In this document: piece by piece, positions 8,253-17,578 of the stretch
Numbering within the stretch: position 1 is the first letter of the stretch
Layout: every line of letters begins with the position of its first letter
DNA from: Paenibacillus psychroresistens
GTDB taxonomy: Bacteria; Bacillota; Bacilli; Paenibacillales; NBRC-103111
Direction of reading: 5' to 3'
NCBI RefSeq assembly: GCF_009728935.1
Contig: NZ_CP034235.1
Span: forward strand, 1,308,501-1,372,500
Length of the DNA: 64,000 bases
Translations under genes and position numbers: made by a program
The notes under the pieces: model-generated
What the model saw: only the letters and a program-made list of their open reading frames with translations
What the model was told of the DNA's origin: nothing
Database searches by the model: none

Positions 8253-10052
8253 TTGTTTAAGAAATTGCAATTTCACTATAAATTGTTCATAGGTTTTTCA
8301 CTAATTATTTTTGCAATCTTGATCGTTTCAAGTGGATTGTTTTATTTCTATACAGGCTCGATTGTTGAAACCAACATCGTGGAAACCCAGCAGCAAACGG
8401 CCCAGAAAATTCAGGAGCAGCTTGAGCTAGTGCTTTCTCAAATTGATAATTTAACGATCTCCGTAAATGCCTCGGATTTTATAATGAATTTACTGGAGAA
8501 TATGCCAGACGAGGGTGAAGCAAATTATTTTGACAAGTTTCCGCGTGTCAGTGAGGAGCTTCGCAACTATTTATTTTCATTAACGGCTCTAAAGCCCCTT
8601 AAGGGCAGGATCAGTATTATTTCGAAATATGCGGATTACATGGATTTTAGCAATCGCCCTGATACACAGAATATAACGAAGAATGATGTGCGACAATTGG
8701 ATTTTGTTAAAGAGGGGATGAAGACAGAGCAGTTTAAGCTATTTCTGCCTCCACACCCGGATGAGTGGTCTAATAAAGGGACTGTATTCTCTGTAGTGAG
8801 ACCCTTGCGCAATAATAATTATGAAATTCAAGGATTGATTGAAGTAAGCTATAATGTGGAGGCATTGGAGCGTTTGTTTCAGTTCAAGAATCAATCGCAG
8901 GTGCTTAAAGGGGTCGTTATTGACGCCAATCAACAGGTGATCTACGATAATTTTCAGCTTGGAAATGATAAGAGCTGGCTGCTAAATACTAGATTAGCTA
9001 GTGATGCTTATGGCAACTATGAAGTAAAGAATCCGCAAGATGGCAAAGCCTATGTGGTAACGTTTAACAAACCAGCCAACTATGATTGGACGATTCTTCT
9101 GCTCGAGGATTTAACGGTTATCCAAAAGCCGATTTTTATTTTACGTTCACTGACGATCATTTCGTATCTGTCGATATTCACTATTTTCATAATCATTTTG
9201 TATATCTATACCAAGAATATCACTCGCCCTATTCGCAGCTTAAAAAAATCTGTAATCTCTGTCAATATGGATAGTCTCCGACTCAAGCTAAATCTGGCAC
9301 AGGGCAATGAGCTTACCTTGCTAGCACAAGCTTTCCAGGATCTGTTGGATGAGGTTAAAGGCAATATGAATTTAATGGTGGAATCACAGGCACGAGAAAT
9401 GAGCGCACATATGCTGGCTTTGCAGGCACAGATGAATCCGCATTTCCTTTACAATACACTAGCTGTTATTGGAGCTTACGGTATAAAAAAAGGCAATGAT
9501 GAAGTGATGCAAATGTGTGCCGATTTATCCGATATGCTGCGTTATACGATTGATTTGGATAACGGACAAACTAAGATAAGAACTGAAATTGCTCATGTTG
9601 AAAAATATTTGAAGCTGATGTCGCTGCGTTTTGAGCATTATTTAGAATATAACATAGATATAGATGAGAGTTTATGGGATATGCCCATTCCCAAGCTGAC
9701 CTTAGAGCCAATCATCGAGAATGTGTTTCGGCATGGTTTTAATGATGTAGAGCCGCCATGGGTGCTTACGGTTAAAGGGTATATTAAAGAACGGCGCTGG
9801 TATATTGAAATGAAGGATAATGGAAATGGTTTCGAAGCGGCATCGATTGAACAGCTGAAGGTTAGTTTAAAGGAGGGAAACGACTTCTTAAACCCTCAGC
9901 ATTTCACGCAAAGCAAGGCTAATGGCGGTATGGGCTTAATGAATACGTTTATGAGGCTGCATTACTTTTATAAAGGCGAGGAAACGATTGAGTTTTTCAA
10001 CGCTGCCGAAGGCGGCGCTATCATCCGAATTGGCGGCCCTCTGGTCGAGTGA
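8253..10052 (+). CDS. YesM-type sensor histidine kinase
   Basis: A 599-aa membrane kinase: TM1 at about 13-35, an extracytoplasmic sensor domain of about 250 residues, TM2 at about 293-315, a HAMP segment, then the His_kinase domain of the LytS/YesM class. The phospho-acceptor is His397 in MNPHFLYNTL, and the ATP lid carries GGMGLMNTF. The start is TTG with GAGGTGAGA upstream. It lies 11 bases before its YesN-like regulator and follows the sugar permeases, so it probably senses the transported sugar or the binding-protein complex and drives expression of this importer. Confidence 0.92.
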   Translation: MFKKLQFHYKLFIGFSLIIFAILIVSSGLFYFYTGSIVETNIVETQQQTAQKIQEQLELVLSQIDNLTISVNASDFIMNLLENMPDEGEANYFDKFPRVSEELRNYLFSLTALKPLKGRISIISKYADYMDFSNRPDTQNITKNDVRQLDFVKEGMKTEQFKLFLPPHPDEWSNKGTVFSVVRPLRNNNYEIQGLIEVSYNVEALERLFQFKNQSQVLKGVVIDANQQVIYDNFQLGNDKSWLLNTRLASDAYGNYEVKNPQDGKAYVVTFNKPANYDWTILLLEDLTVIQKPIFILRSLTIISYLSIFTIFIIILYIYTKNITRPIRSLKKSVISVNMDSLRLKLNLAQGNELTLLAQAFQDLLDEVKGNMNLMVESQAREMSAHMLALQAQMNPHFLYNTLAVIGAYGIKKGNDEVMQMCADLSDMLRYTIDLDNGQTKIRTEIAHVEKYLKLMSLRFEHYLEYNIDIDESLWDMPIPKLTLEPIIENVFRHGFNDVEPPWVLTVKGYIKERRWYIEMKDNGNGFEAASIEQLKVSLKEGNDFLNPQHFTQSKANGGMGLMNTFMRLHYFYKGEETIEFFNAAEGGAIIRIGGPLVE

Positions 10053-10063
10053 GGTGAAGAGAC

Positions 10064-11608
10064 ATGAATTATACGATTATGCTAGTTGAAGATGAACCAC
10101 CTATTCTTTATGCTATGAAGCATCTCATTGAAACGGGTAATTATGGTTTTACTGTTATTACAACTGCCCGAAATGGCAGAGATGCATTGAAAGCTTTGGA
10201 GACGCATGTTCCGGACATCATCATTACGGATATCCAAATGCCTTTTATCAATGGACTGGACTTAATAGAAGAGGTGCATCGCAGCTTTCCCGAGATTAAA
10301 TGTGTCATACTGACAGGCCATAGTGATTTTGAATATGCGCGTAAAGCGCTGCGAACCAATGCTTATGAATATTTACTGAAGCCGATTCAAGTTGATCAGC
10401 TCCGAGAGTTGTTAGAGTCTTTACGGAAAACACTGTATACAAACCAATCGCAGGTGGAGCTATCGGCTCTAAGCAATGCGATATTTTTTGAAGAAACTCC
10501 ACAGCTCAGTCGAACTGTTTTTGTGGGCAGACTGCTTGTTCCGCTGATTATTTGTGCAGGTCATTTTGCACAAGAGAGCGGGTATTCCGAGCATCCTGGG
10601 AAGACATTCTGGAATCAGTCTGAGCATCAAGCTGTCATCCAACAGTATGCGGAAACTCCTGGCATATGGGTGCTAAATGGATTTACAGCAAATGAGAAAA
10701 TAATAGTGATGAGCTTGGAGACTGCTGCTGATTTAGCGATGAATGCTTTTACTTCAAAGCTTATGCAGGAGCTCTGCAACGCGCATATTCCTCTTCAGAT
10801 AGCTTATGGAGTACCAGTTGAACAATTAGATGAACTTCCTAAGAAGCTTAAAAACCTAAGAGCAGGTTTAGCTAAGAAGGTTATTTTCGGAGCCTCAGGG
10901 ATTTTTGCTGAAGATAAAACGACGAGTAAAGTTCCTTTCGTTGTTCCGAATGACTACGAGAAAAGATTTGAATTTTTGACTCAGCACAAAAGTCTCGCTG
11001 GATTTAAAAAGGAGTTTCTGCTTTTATTGGAGGAGTGGGAATTAAATCAGTTCTCACAAGCTGTAGTTGAAGCATTGTTGCTTACTTTAACCAATAAGCT
11101 GACACAGGCCCACCTTACAGCTTCAGGAGAAGCATCCCTATTCAGCTTAGGGCTTACGGAAATAGTAGCAAGTGCCGTGAGTTATGCGAATTTAGCAGAA
11201 AGCTACTGCCGCTTCATTGATACCCTTTATGAGAATGTAGATCACACCGCAATAGATATTTCTGCTGCTGAGATAGTCGATCATATGGAGACTTATTTTC
11301 AGAATCATTTTACATCGGCCATATCCTATAAAATGTTCTACGATTTGTTTGGATTTAATGAAACCTACTTGAGTCATGTGTTTAAGCTGCAGCGCGGCAT
11401 TTCGCCGAATAAATATGTAACCAAGCTGAGAATAGAGAAAGCCAAGGAAATGATGCAGCTGCAGCCAGAAACTCCATTGAAAAAAATTGCTGCGTTAGTT
11501 GGTTATGAAGATGCCTTCTACTTCAGTAGAGTTTTTAAAGAAACAACAGGCAGCAGTCCATCTGAATTCATTAAACTCTCCATTCCCATCAAGCCTCCAG
11601 TAAAGTAG
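10064..11608 (+). CDS. YesN-type response regulator with AraC output domain
   Basis: A 514-aa regulator. The receiver domain (residues 1-125) has acidic pocket residues EDE, phospho-acceptor Asp56 in ITDIQMP and Lys106 in YLLKP. A long middle region of about 270 residues lacks obvious motifs, as is usual for YesN proteins. The C-terminal 100 residues form the AraC double helix-turn-helix ending in TTGSSPSEF. It is the cognate partner of the upstream YesM-like kinase and is likely to activate the importer operon. Confidence 0.92.
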   Translation: MNYTIMLVEDEPPILYAMKHLIETGNYGFTVITTARNGRDALKALETHVPDIIITDIQMPFINGLDLIEEVHRSFPEIKCVILTGHSDFEYARKALRTNAYEYLLKPIQVDQLRELLESLRKTLYTNQSQVELSALSNAIFFEETPQLSRTVFVGRLLVPLIICAGHFAQESGYSEHPGKTFWNQSEHQAVIQQYAETPGIWVLNGFTANEKIIVMSLETAADLAMNAFTSKLMQELCNAHIPLQIAYGVPVEQLDELPKKLKNLRAGLAKKVIFGASGIFAEDKTTSKVPFVVPNDYEKRFEFLTQHKSLAGFKKEFLLLLEEWELNQFSQAVVEALLLTLTNKLTQAHLTASGEASLFSLGLTEIVASAVSYANLAESYCRFIDTLYENVDHTAIDISAAEIVDHMETYFQNHFTSAISYKMFYDLFGFNETYLSHVFKLQRGISPNKYVTKLRIEKAKEMMQLQPETPLKKIAALVGYEDAFYFSRVFKETTGSSPSEFIKLSIPIKPPVK

Positions 11609-11674
11609 CGCAAGGTTATGTTTTGTGCTACCATAAAGTAAGTAAGAATATGATTAATAGGAGGTTTTTTGGAG

Positions 11675-12241
11675 ATGGCAGTTAATTTAGCGACGAAGCT
11701 GAGAACGGGGATTTCGCCCCAGCAGTTTATGGATGGTATAGACAAGAATAGAGATGCCTTTTTGAAATGGTATGATGAATATGAGTGGGCTAATAAGGAA
11801 GACGAAGCGTTTTTCGCATCCTTGCGCAACCGTGATGATCTGCGTTGTCTTATTCTAAGTGCAGAATGGTGCGGCGATGTTGTGCGCAATGTTCCTGTGA
11901 TCTTTAGAGCGTTAGAAAACAGCGGTATTCCAACTGAAGTGTTGATTATGGAGCAGCATATTGAAACCATGGATCAATTTCTTACAGGTGGAGGCCGGGC
12001 AATTCCAATCGTCATTTTCACAGATACAAGCGGTGTAGTGCTTGGGAAATGGGGACCACGTCCAGCTAATGTACAATCCATCATGACCGAATTCAAGAAG
12101 CAAAACCCAGATCGGGAAGCAGCGGATTATCAAGAAAAAATCGCTGTAGCACGTACAGAGATGGGTAGACAATATGGCGAAGGCACAGGCTATCAAGCTG
12201 TAATTATCACCGAATTACGTGACTTGATTTCCTCGTTATAG
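11675..12241 (+). CDS. Thioredoxin-fold protein lacking the second active-site cysteine
   Basis: A 188-aa protein of the Thioredoxin_9-like group. The active-site region reads AEWCGDVVRNVP: the first Cys is present but the CxxC partner is replaced by Val. A conserved cis-Pro region (GGRAIPIVIF) and DTSGVVLGKWGPRP follow. The ATG at 11675 is preceded by AGGAGG at good spacing; a TTG six bases earlier is too close. A monothiol site makes a classical disulfide reductase role unlikely. It is adjacent to and ten bases upstream of the metallo-hydrolase gene, so the two may be co-transcribed. Confidence 0.8.
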   Translation: MAVNLATKLRTGISPQQFMDGIDKNRDAFLKWYDEYEWANKEDEAFFASLRNRDDLRCLILSAEWCGDVVRNVPVIFRALENSGIPTEVLIMEQHIETMDQFLTGGGRAIPIVIFTDTSGVVLGKWGPRPANVQSIMTEFKKQNPDREAADYQEKIAVARTEMGRQYGEGTGYQAVIITELRDLISSL

Positions 12242-12251
12242 GATTATTAGC

Positions 12252-12884
12252 ATGATTAGTATTGAAGCTCTTTCCTTAGGACCTCTTGAAACTAATGCTT
12301 ATTTACTGAAGGATACAGAGAGTAATAAAGCGATTATTATTGATCCAGGGATGAATCCAGCTGCGTTAATTCGGCGGATTACTGATTTGGATGTGGTGGC
12401 TATTCTGCTGACGCATGCGCATTTTGATCATATTGGCGGAGTAGATGAAATTCGCAAGCTGAAAAGCTGTCCTGTTTATATTCATGATCTCGAGGCAGAT
12501 TGGCTTACAGATGCGAAGAAGAATGGTTCGCTGCGTTGGTCGGAGGTAACTCCACCCATCGTAACGGATCCAGCAGAATTTGCACTTGCAGAGGGTATGA
12601 AGCTTGAATTGATGGGCATCAGCTTTAAAGTCTTCCATACACCAGGTCACTCGCCGGGCAGTGTAAGCTTTCTGTGGGAAAATCACCTTTTCAGCGGGGA
12701 TGTGCTTTTCAAGGCAGGCGTGGGCCGTTCGGATTTACCAGGAGGCAGCGAGCGTGTTCTATATGATTCCATTAAGACTAAATTATATAAGCTAGACGAT
12801 GCAGTTAAGGTTTATCCGGGACATGGACCACGCACGACCATAGGTTATGAGAAAGCTAATAATCCATTTGTTTCAGGAAAATAG
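12252..12884 (+). CDS. Metallo-beta-lactamase-fold hydrolase (glyoxalase II-like)
   Basis: A 210-aa soluble hydrolase. The zinc-binding HxHxDH motif is THAHFDHIGG, and the further ligands lie in HTPGHSPGS, FSGDVLF and YPGHGP. This matches the YqgX/hydroxyacylglutathione-hydrolase-like branch, which cleaves thioesters such as S-lactoyl conjugates of low-molecular-weight thiols. It sits directly behind the thioredoxin-like gene, which hints at thiol chemistry. The substrate is inferred from the family only. Confidence 0.88.
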   Translation: MISIEALSLGPLETNAYLLKDTESNKAIIIDPGMNPAALIRRITDLDVVAILLTHAHFDHIGGVDEIRKLKSCPVYIHDLEADWLTDAKKNGSLRWSEVTPPIVTDPAEFALAEGMKLELMGISFKVFHTPGHSPGSVSFLWENHLFSGDVLFKAGVGRSDLPGGSERVLYDSIKTKLYKLDDAVKVYPGHGPRTTIGYEKANNPFVSGK

Positions 12885-12913
12885 CATGAATGGGAACCAT
12901 AATTATCTAAAAC

Positions 12914-12946
12914 ACAAGCTGACGGATAACCGCGGCTTGTTTTTTT
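12914..12946 (+). terminator. Rho-independent terminator
   Basis: ACAAGC (12914-12919) pairs with GCTTGT (12935-12940) and is followed by six further T residues. It closes the thioredoxin-like/hydrolase unit. Confidence 0.75.
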
Positions 12947-13023
12947 CTGTACGCTTCAATCCAAATAAAAAAATACCGATATACTAGGAATAGCTTATTT
13001 TTAAACAGAGAGGGTTTTTTAAA

Positions 13024-15396
13024 GTGGAACATATGCATGGTTCGTATGATTGGATACTGGTTATATTCTCATATATTGTTGCTGTTGTGGCTTCATACAC
13101 GGCTCTAGATTTGGCAGGGAGGGTAAGCAGGTCATCTGGGGGAAGGCGATTGTTCTGGCTCCTGTTTGGGACTGTCATTATGGGGATGGGCATATGGTCG
13201 ATGCATTTTGTAGGGATGCTCGCTTTTTCACTGCCTATGCAGGTGGCTTATGACCTTATGCCTGTTCTGCTGTCTGTATTGGCGGCCTTGGTTGCGTCGT
13301 TCACTGCACTTTTCGTCGTTGGCCGAAATCAACTAAGCTTGCTTCGGCTGCTTATTGGCGGGTTGCTGCTAGCTGTAGGCATTTCAGCTATGCATTACAT
13401 CGGAATGTCTGCCATGCTGGTTGATATTACATACGATCCTTTATACTTCTCATTTTCCATCATAATCGCAATTATCGCCTCGATTGCGGCGTTATGGTTA
13501 GCGTTTTATTTTCGCAAGGGTGGAGAACGTGGTGAGGTTTGGAAAAAAGCTGGAAGTGGTTTGATTATGGGTGCCGCGATCGTGGGCATGCATTATATGG
13601 GGATGAAAGCTGCTAATTTCCAGATGGGTGAGAAAGCTGCAATTTCCTCAGGTATGGTTCTGGATCAGAAATGGCTGGCTTATTTCATATCAGGTGGTAC
13701 TTTATATATTCTTGGATTATCGTTGCTCGGGATATTCATTTCCAAGCGGCTCTCGCAAAAGGATTCAGAAATTGAGCAAAAAACCAATGAAATCTACCTA
13801 AAAAACCAAGAGCTGCTAGAATTGAATGATAATTTGGAAGAGTTGGTTGCAGAAAGAACAGATCAGCTTGAGAGGGCCCGTGATGAAGCTATTAAGGCAA
13901 ATATGATTAAAAGCCAATTTCTGGCTAATATGAGCCATGAGCTGAGGACGCCTTTGAATGCCATTATTGGGTATAGTGAAATGCTGATGGAAGAAGCTGA
14001 AGAACTTGGCGAGATCGTTTTTGTGGAGGATCTAGGTAAAATCAGCAAATCAGGTAAAAATCTGCTTGCGCTCATCAACGATATTCTCGATATCTCAAAG
14101 ATCGAAGCAGGTAAGATGGAGGTTTATTTTGAGACATGTGGTTTGGAAAGCATAATAGAGGATGTGAGGACTACCGTCAAGCCGCTTATGGAGGCGAACG
14201 GGAATCAGCTGGAAATCCACACATTGGATGGTGAGATCACTACTGATGTGACGAAGCTGCGTCAAATTCTGTTGAACTTACTCAGTAATGCAAGTAAGTT
14301 TACTAAAAACGGTACAATTGTATTCGACATATCTCAACAAATAAGGAATGATAAGATTGGCTACTGCTTTAGTGTGAAGGATTCAGGAATTGGCATGTCA
14401 GCCGAGCAGGTTGAGAAGCTGTTTCAACCCTTCACACAAGCGGATTCTTCAACAACTCGCAATTATGGAGGCACCGGTCTTGGGCTTGCAATCAGCCAAC
14501 GCTTTTGCAGTATCATGGGTGGCGATATTTATGTTGAAAGCGAGCTTGGTTCGGGTAGTACATTTACTTGCTGGCTGCCAACAGATTCACCTGAGCAGAG
14601 TTTGATTACGAATCCACCTGCAGCTAATCGTAAAAATTCGGAGGAAATCAGTCAGGCTAGCATTCTTATCATTGATGACGACTCATCTAATCACCAATTA
14701 ATGCGGAGGTATCTTGCTAAAGAAGGATGGACATTGGCATTTGCCGACAGCGGCCAGGAAGGGCTCAGACTTGCAAAAAAGCTTCACCCGGAAGTAATCT
14801 GTTTGGATATTCTGATGCCTAGCATGGACGGGTGGAGTGTTTTGTCCGCATTGAAGAGTGATCCGGAGCTGGAGGATATACCCGTTGTTATCTTGTCCAT
14901 GACAGATGATAAACAAATGGGCTTCGCGCTTGGTGCTTCTGAATTTCTCACAAAACCAGTGCCGCGTGAGCGTTTGGTCGTCGTGATGGACAAGTACATC
15001 TTACATCGAACGGATCACTCCGTTCTGGTTATCGAGGACGATGTAATGACAAGCGAGATGATGGCCAAGCTGCTGCACAAAGAAGGGTATAAAGTTACTC
15101 AAGCCGCAAACGGCAGGGTTGCTCTGGAGGAAGTGGCAAGGGAAATACCTCAATTGATTTTGCTTGATTTAATGATGCCGGAGATGGATGGCTTTCAATT
15201 TGTTGCAGAATTGCGCAAGCATGAGGCATGGAGCGCTATTCCTATTGTTGTTCTGACTGCCAAAACGATTACGTCGGAAGACCAAATGAAATTAAACGGT
15301 TATGTAAAAGGTGTCATTCAAAAAGGCTCGTTTGATCACAAATCATTATTGGCAGAAATTCACCGGTTGATTACCGTTGCTATAGAAGGAGTTTGA
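13024..15396 (+). CDS. MHYT-domain hybrid sensor histidine kinase with two receiver domains
   Basis: A 790-aa signalling protein. The N-terminus (about 1-240) is a seven-TM MHYT sensor with repeated MHFVGM, MHYIGM and MHYMGM motifs that are thought to bind copper and sense gases such as O2, CO or NO. A coiled coil leads to HisKA (His305 in SHELRTPLN), HATPase_c (NLLSNASKF, GTGLGLAI), then receivers with Asp595 (CLDILMPSMDG) and Asp715 (LDLMMPEMDG). The start is GTG with AGAGAGGG upstream. It heads an operon with a CheY-like and an HD-GYP protein, so it probably feeds c-di-GMP breakdown. Confidence 0.92.
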   Translation: MEHMHGSYDWILVIFSYIVAVVASYTALDLAGRVSRSSGGRRLFWLLFGTVIMGMGIWSMHFVGMLAFSLPMQVAYDLMPVLLSVLAALVASFTALFVVGRNQLSLLRLLIGGLLLAVGISAMHYIGMSAMLVDITYDPLYFSFSIIIAIIASIAALWLAFYFRKGGERGEVWKKAGSGLIMGAAIVGMHYMGMKAANFQMGEKAAISSGMVLDQKWLAYFISGGTLYILGLSLLGIFISKRLSQKDSEIEQKTNEIYLKNQELLELNDNLEELVAERTDQLERARDEAIKANMIKSQFLANMSHELRTPLNAIIGYSEMLMEEAEELGEIVFVEDLGKISKSGKNLLALINDILDISKIEAGKMEVYFETCGLESIIEDVRTTVKPLMEANGNQLEIHTLDGEITTDVTKLRQILLNLLSNASKFTKNGTIVFDISQQIRNDKIGYCFSVKDSGIGMSAEQVEKLFQPFTQADSSTTRNYGGTGLGLAISQRFCSIMGGDIYVESELGSGSTFTCWLPTDSPEQSLITNPPAANRKNSEEISQASILIIDDDSSNHQLMRRYLAKEGWTLAFADSGQEGLRLAKKLHPEVICLDILMPSMDGWSVLSALKSDPELEDIPVVILSMTDDKQMGFALGASEFLTKPVPRERLVVVMDKYILHRTDHSVLVIEDDVMTSEMMAKLLHKEGYKVTQAANGRVALEEVAREIPQLILLDLMMPEMDGFQFVAELRKHEAWSAIPIVVLTAKTITSEDQMKLNGYVKGVIQKGSFDHKSLLAEIHRLITVAIEGV

Positions 15397-15400
15397 TTAA

Positions 15401-15778
15401 ATGCCTACCATTCTTCTGGTCGAAGATAATGAAATGAATCGGGACATGCTTTCTCGGCGGTTAGAGCGCAAAGGATTTCGTGTTTTAACGGCTGAGGACG
15501 GCCAACTAGGTGTTGATCTGGCCATACAGGAGCTACCAGATTTGATATTGATGGATATGAGTTTACCTGTTCTAGACGGTTGGGGGGCAACCCGTTTGCT
15601 CAAGAGCACGGCTGACACGAAGCATATTCCGGTCATTGCCTTGACAGCTCATGCAATGGCTAAGGATGAAGCCGAGGCTTATCAAGCAGGGTGTGATGAT
15701 TTCGATACCAAGCCGGTTGAACTAAGTCGGCTGCTTGCGAAGATAGCCGCAGCGTTAGATAAGAGTAAGAGCAATTAA
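15401..15778 (+). CDS. CheY-like single-domain response regulator
   Basis: A 125-aa stand-alone receiver: acidic pocket in VEDNEMNR, phospho-acceptor Asp52 in LMDMSLPVLDG, and a Thr-Lys pair in FDTKPVEL. It has no output domain, so it likely acts as a phospho-relay or by protein contact. It starts four bases after the hybrid kinase gene and precedes the HD-GYP regulator, placing it in a relay between the two. It resembles the DivK-like receivers that follow hybrid kinases. Confidence 0.9.
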   Translation: MPTILLVEDNEMNRDMLSRRLERKGFRVLTAEDGQLGVDLAIQELPDLILMDMSLPVLDGWGATRLLKSTADTKHIPVIALTAHAMAKDEAEAYQAGCDDFDTKPVELSRLLAKIAAALDKSKSN

Positions 15779-15803
15779 ATGCAATAATAATGGAGTGAAA
15801 TAT

Positions 15804-16856
15804 ATGGATGAGACCGGGCTAAAGCTCGCGAAGATACTGATTGTCGATGATCAGGAATACAATATTAGTCTCTTGGAACGAATTCTAAGACGAGCAGAAT
15901 TCAAGCATTTGTTCAGTACTATGAATCCCCACCTGGTTGAAAATATGTTGGTGGAGATTGAACCCGATATTATTTTGCTAGATTTACATATGCCGGGTAT
16001 GGATGGTCTGCAGGTGCTGAAGCTGATACGTGAACGAAGTGGGGAAGACAGTTATTTGCCAGTGTTAGTGCTTACTGCTGATATGACTCCTGAGGCCAAG
16101 CAGCAGGTGCTTCAAGCAGGAGCGAATGATTTTTTAACAAAACCTTTTGATAGAACGGAGGTCATTCTCCGTATTCATAATTTATTGAAAACACGATTCC
16201 TTCATTTAGAGCTCCAACAGTATAATAGCAAATTAGAGGAGAGAGTAAAGGAGCGAACAGAGGAATTAGAAAAGGCAAAATTTGAAATTCTACAGCTTCT
16301 CGGGCGCGCATCGGAATATCGCGATGATATGACAGGTCAGCATACACAACGGGTAGGACATTTGTCTGGCTTGATCGCAGGTCGTCTAGGACTCTCGGAA
16401 CAACTAATTAACATGATTCGAATGGCGGCACCGCTTCACGATATCGGAAAAATTGGCATTCCGGATGAGCTATTGCTGAAACCGGGACGGTTTGAACCGC
16501 ACGAATTCGAACGGATGAAAACACATACGACGATCGGTGCCAATATTCTGGAAGGCAGCTTCTTCACAATTTTGAAATTGGCAGGAGTTATTGCCCAAGC
16601 CCATCATGAGAAATGGGATGGCACTGGTTATCCTCAAGCGTTGAAGGGAGAAGAGATTCCCATTGAAGCGCGTATCGTAGCACTTGCTGATTTCTATGAT
16701 GCTTTAACCCATGAACGACCATACAAAAGAGCTTGGACCCCACAGGAAGCGCTCGATGAGGTGGTAGAGCAGCGCGGCATTCATTTTGACCCGCAGCTTG
16801 TGGATATATTTATTGAAATGTTTAACGAAAACAGTATTTCGGAAAATCCCTTGTAA
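15804..16856 (+). CDS. Response regulator with HD-GYP c-di-GMP phosphodiesterase domain
   Basis: A 350-aa protein: receiver with Asp60 in LLDLHMPGMDG, a short coiled coil, then an HD-GYP domain with His212-Asp213 in HDIGKIGIPD, HH at 267-268 and the GYP triad at 275-277 (DGTGYP). These are the metal and substrate residues of c-di-GMP-degrading HD-GYP enzymes. ATG 15804 is chosen because TGGAGTGA precedes it. As third gene of the MHYT-kinase operon it is the likely output, lowering c-di-GMP when phosphorylated. Confidence 0.92.
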   Translation: MDETGLKLAKILIVDDQEYNISLLERILRRAEFKHLFSTMNPHLVENMLVEIEPDIILLDLHMPGMDGLQVLKLIRERSGEDSYLPVLVLTADMTPEAKQQVLQAGANDFLTKPFDRTEVILRIHNLLKTRFLHLELQQYNSKLEERVKERTEELEKAKFEILQLLGRASEYRDDMTGQHTQRVGHLSGLIAGRLGLSEQLINMIRMAAPLHDIGKIGIPDELLLKPGRFEPHEFERMKTHTTIGANILEGSFFTILKLAGVIAQAHHEKWDGTGYPQALKGEEIPIEARIVALADFYDALTHERPYKRAWTPQEALDEVVEQRGIHFDPQLVDIFIEMFNENSISENPL

Positions 16857-16896
16857 ATCGTTAGCAGTCACAGGCTCTGCTGCACTCGCGATAAAG

Positions 16897-16933
16897 AACC
16901 TCAATCGGCTGGTTGAGGTTTTTTATTATTTTT
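16897..16933. terminator. Terminator between the HD-GYP gene and the convergent membrane-protein gene
   Basis: AACCTCAA and TTGAGGTT form a perfect 8-bp stem with an 8-base loop, followed by a T-rich stretch on the plus strand. A weaker T-run on the minus strand makes it possibly bidirectional. It overlaps the last codons of the minus-strand gene. Confidence 0.8.
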
Positions 16934-17335
16934 AACATTAAAATACCAAATATATCCTAAATCAGATATATAAAAGACAAATAACAAAACGAGCCAGCCA
17001 TAATACCAAGTGAAGTTTATATATTCGATCAGATCCGTATATTTTTCTATGATTGATTCAGCAATCGTTAGCAAAGAGGTCCAAAGCACATAATACCCGA
17101 CTCGGATAATCCGTTTGGAGCTTCTAGGGAAATAGTGTATAAAGAACACACAAATCACTGGATTAACGAGATATTCCAAGGTAAAGCTGGATTTTAGCGC
17201 ATTTGGAAAAAAACGTACTGGGTATTCGATTAAATTTAATTCAACCACAGCTAACCCTACTGGCCAAGTGAAAACCTGCACGAACAGGAAGACATAAAGA
17301 GCCTCTTTAATCTGCCTTTTAGGTATAAGAATCAA
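16901..17335 (-). CDS. CBO0543-family membrane protein, start uncertain
   Basis: At least 144 aa with four to five hydrophobic helices and the family motifs TWPVGLAVVELNLIEYPVR, SSFTLEYLVNP and ESIIEKYTDLI of the CBO0543 group, whose function is unknown. The only in-frame conventional start is TTG at 17335, with no ribosome binding site. The same frame extends upstream another 27 codons or so (EYWLLIGFWVLFISALLILIP), giving the extra N-terminal helix expected for the family, but it contains no ATG, GTG or TTG before a TAG. An ATG in another frame at 17427 suggests an N-terminal frameshift, so the gene may be newly damaged. Confidence 0.7.
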   Translation of the reverse strand: MILIPKRQIKEALYVFLFVQVFTWPVGLAVVELNLIEYPVRFFPNALKSSFTLEYLVNPVICVFFIHYFPRSSKRIIRVGYYVLWTSLLTIAESIIEKYTDLIEYINFTWYYGWLVLLFVFYISDLGYIWYFNVKNNKKPQPAD

Positions 17336-17508
17336 TAGAGCGGATATGAATAATACCCAAAATCCGATCAGTAACCAATATTCAAGCTTGATAATAACCC
17401 ACTCCGATTTCTAGAATTTATTTCCATAGTAGTTTAACCGAATTGAATAGAAATATGTAAACAACAGGAATCGGCTATTTAAAAAATTATCTTTTGCATT
17501 TATTGCAC

Positions 17509-17537
17509 TTTACAGACTTAAGTATGCGATCTATTAT
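17509..17537 (+). promoter_or_regulatory. Promoter of the AraC-acetylesterase unit
   Basis: TTTACA (17509-17514), 17-bp spacer, TATTAT (17532-17537), about 40 bases before the AraC start codon. Good match to a housekeeping sigma-A promoter. Confidence 0.6.
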
Positions 17538-17578
17538 GAAGAAGAAAGCAGCGGTTTATAGAGAAGGACAGTGAAGAA

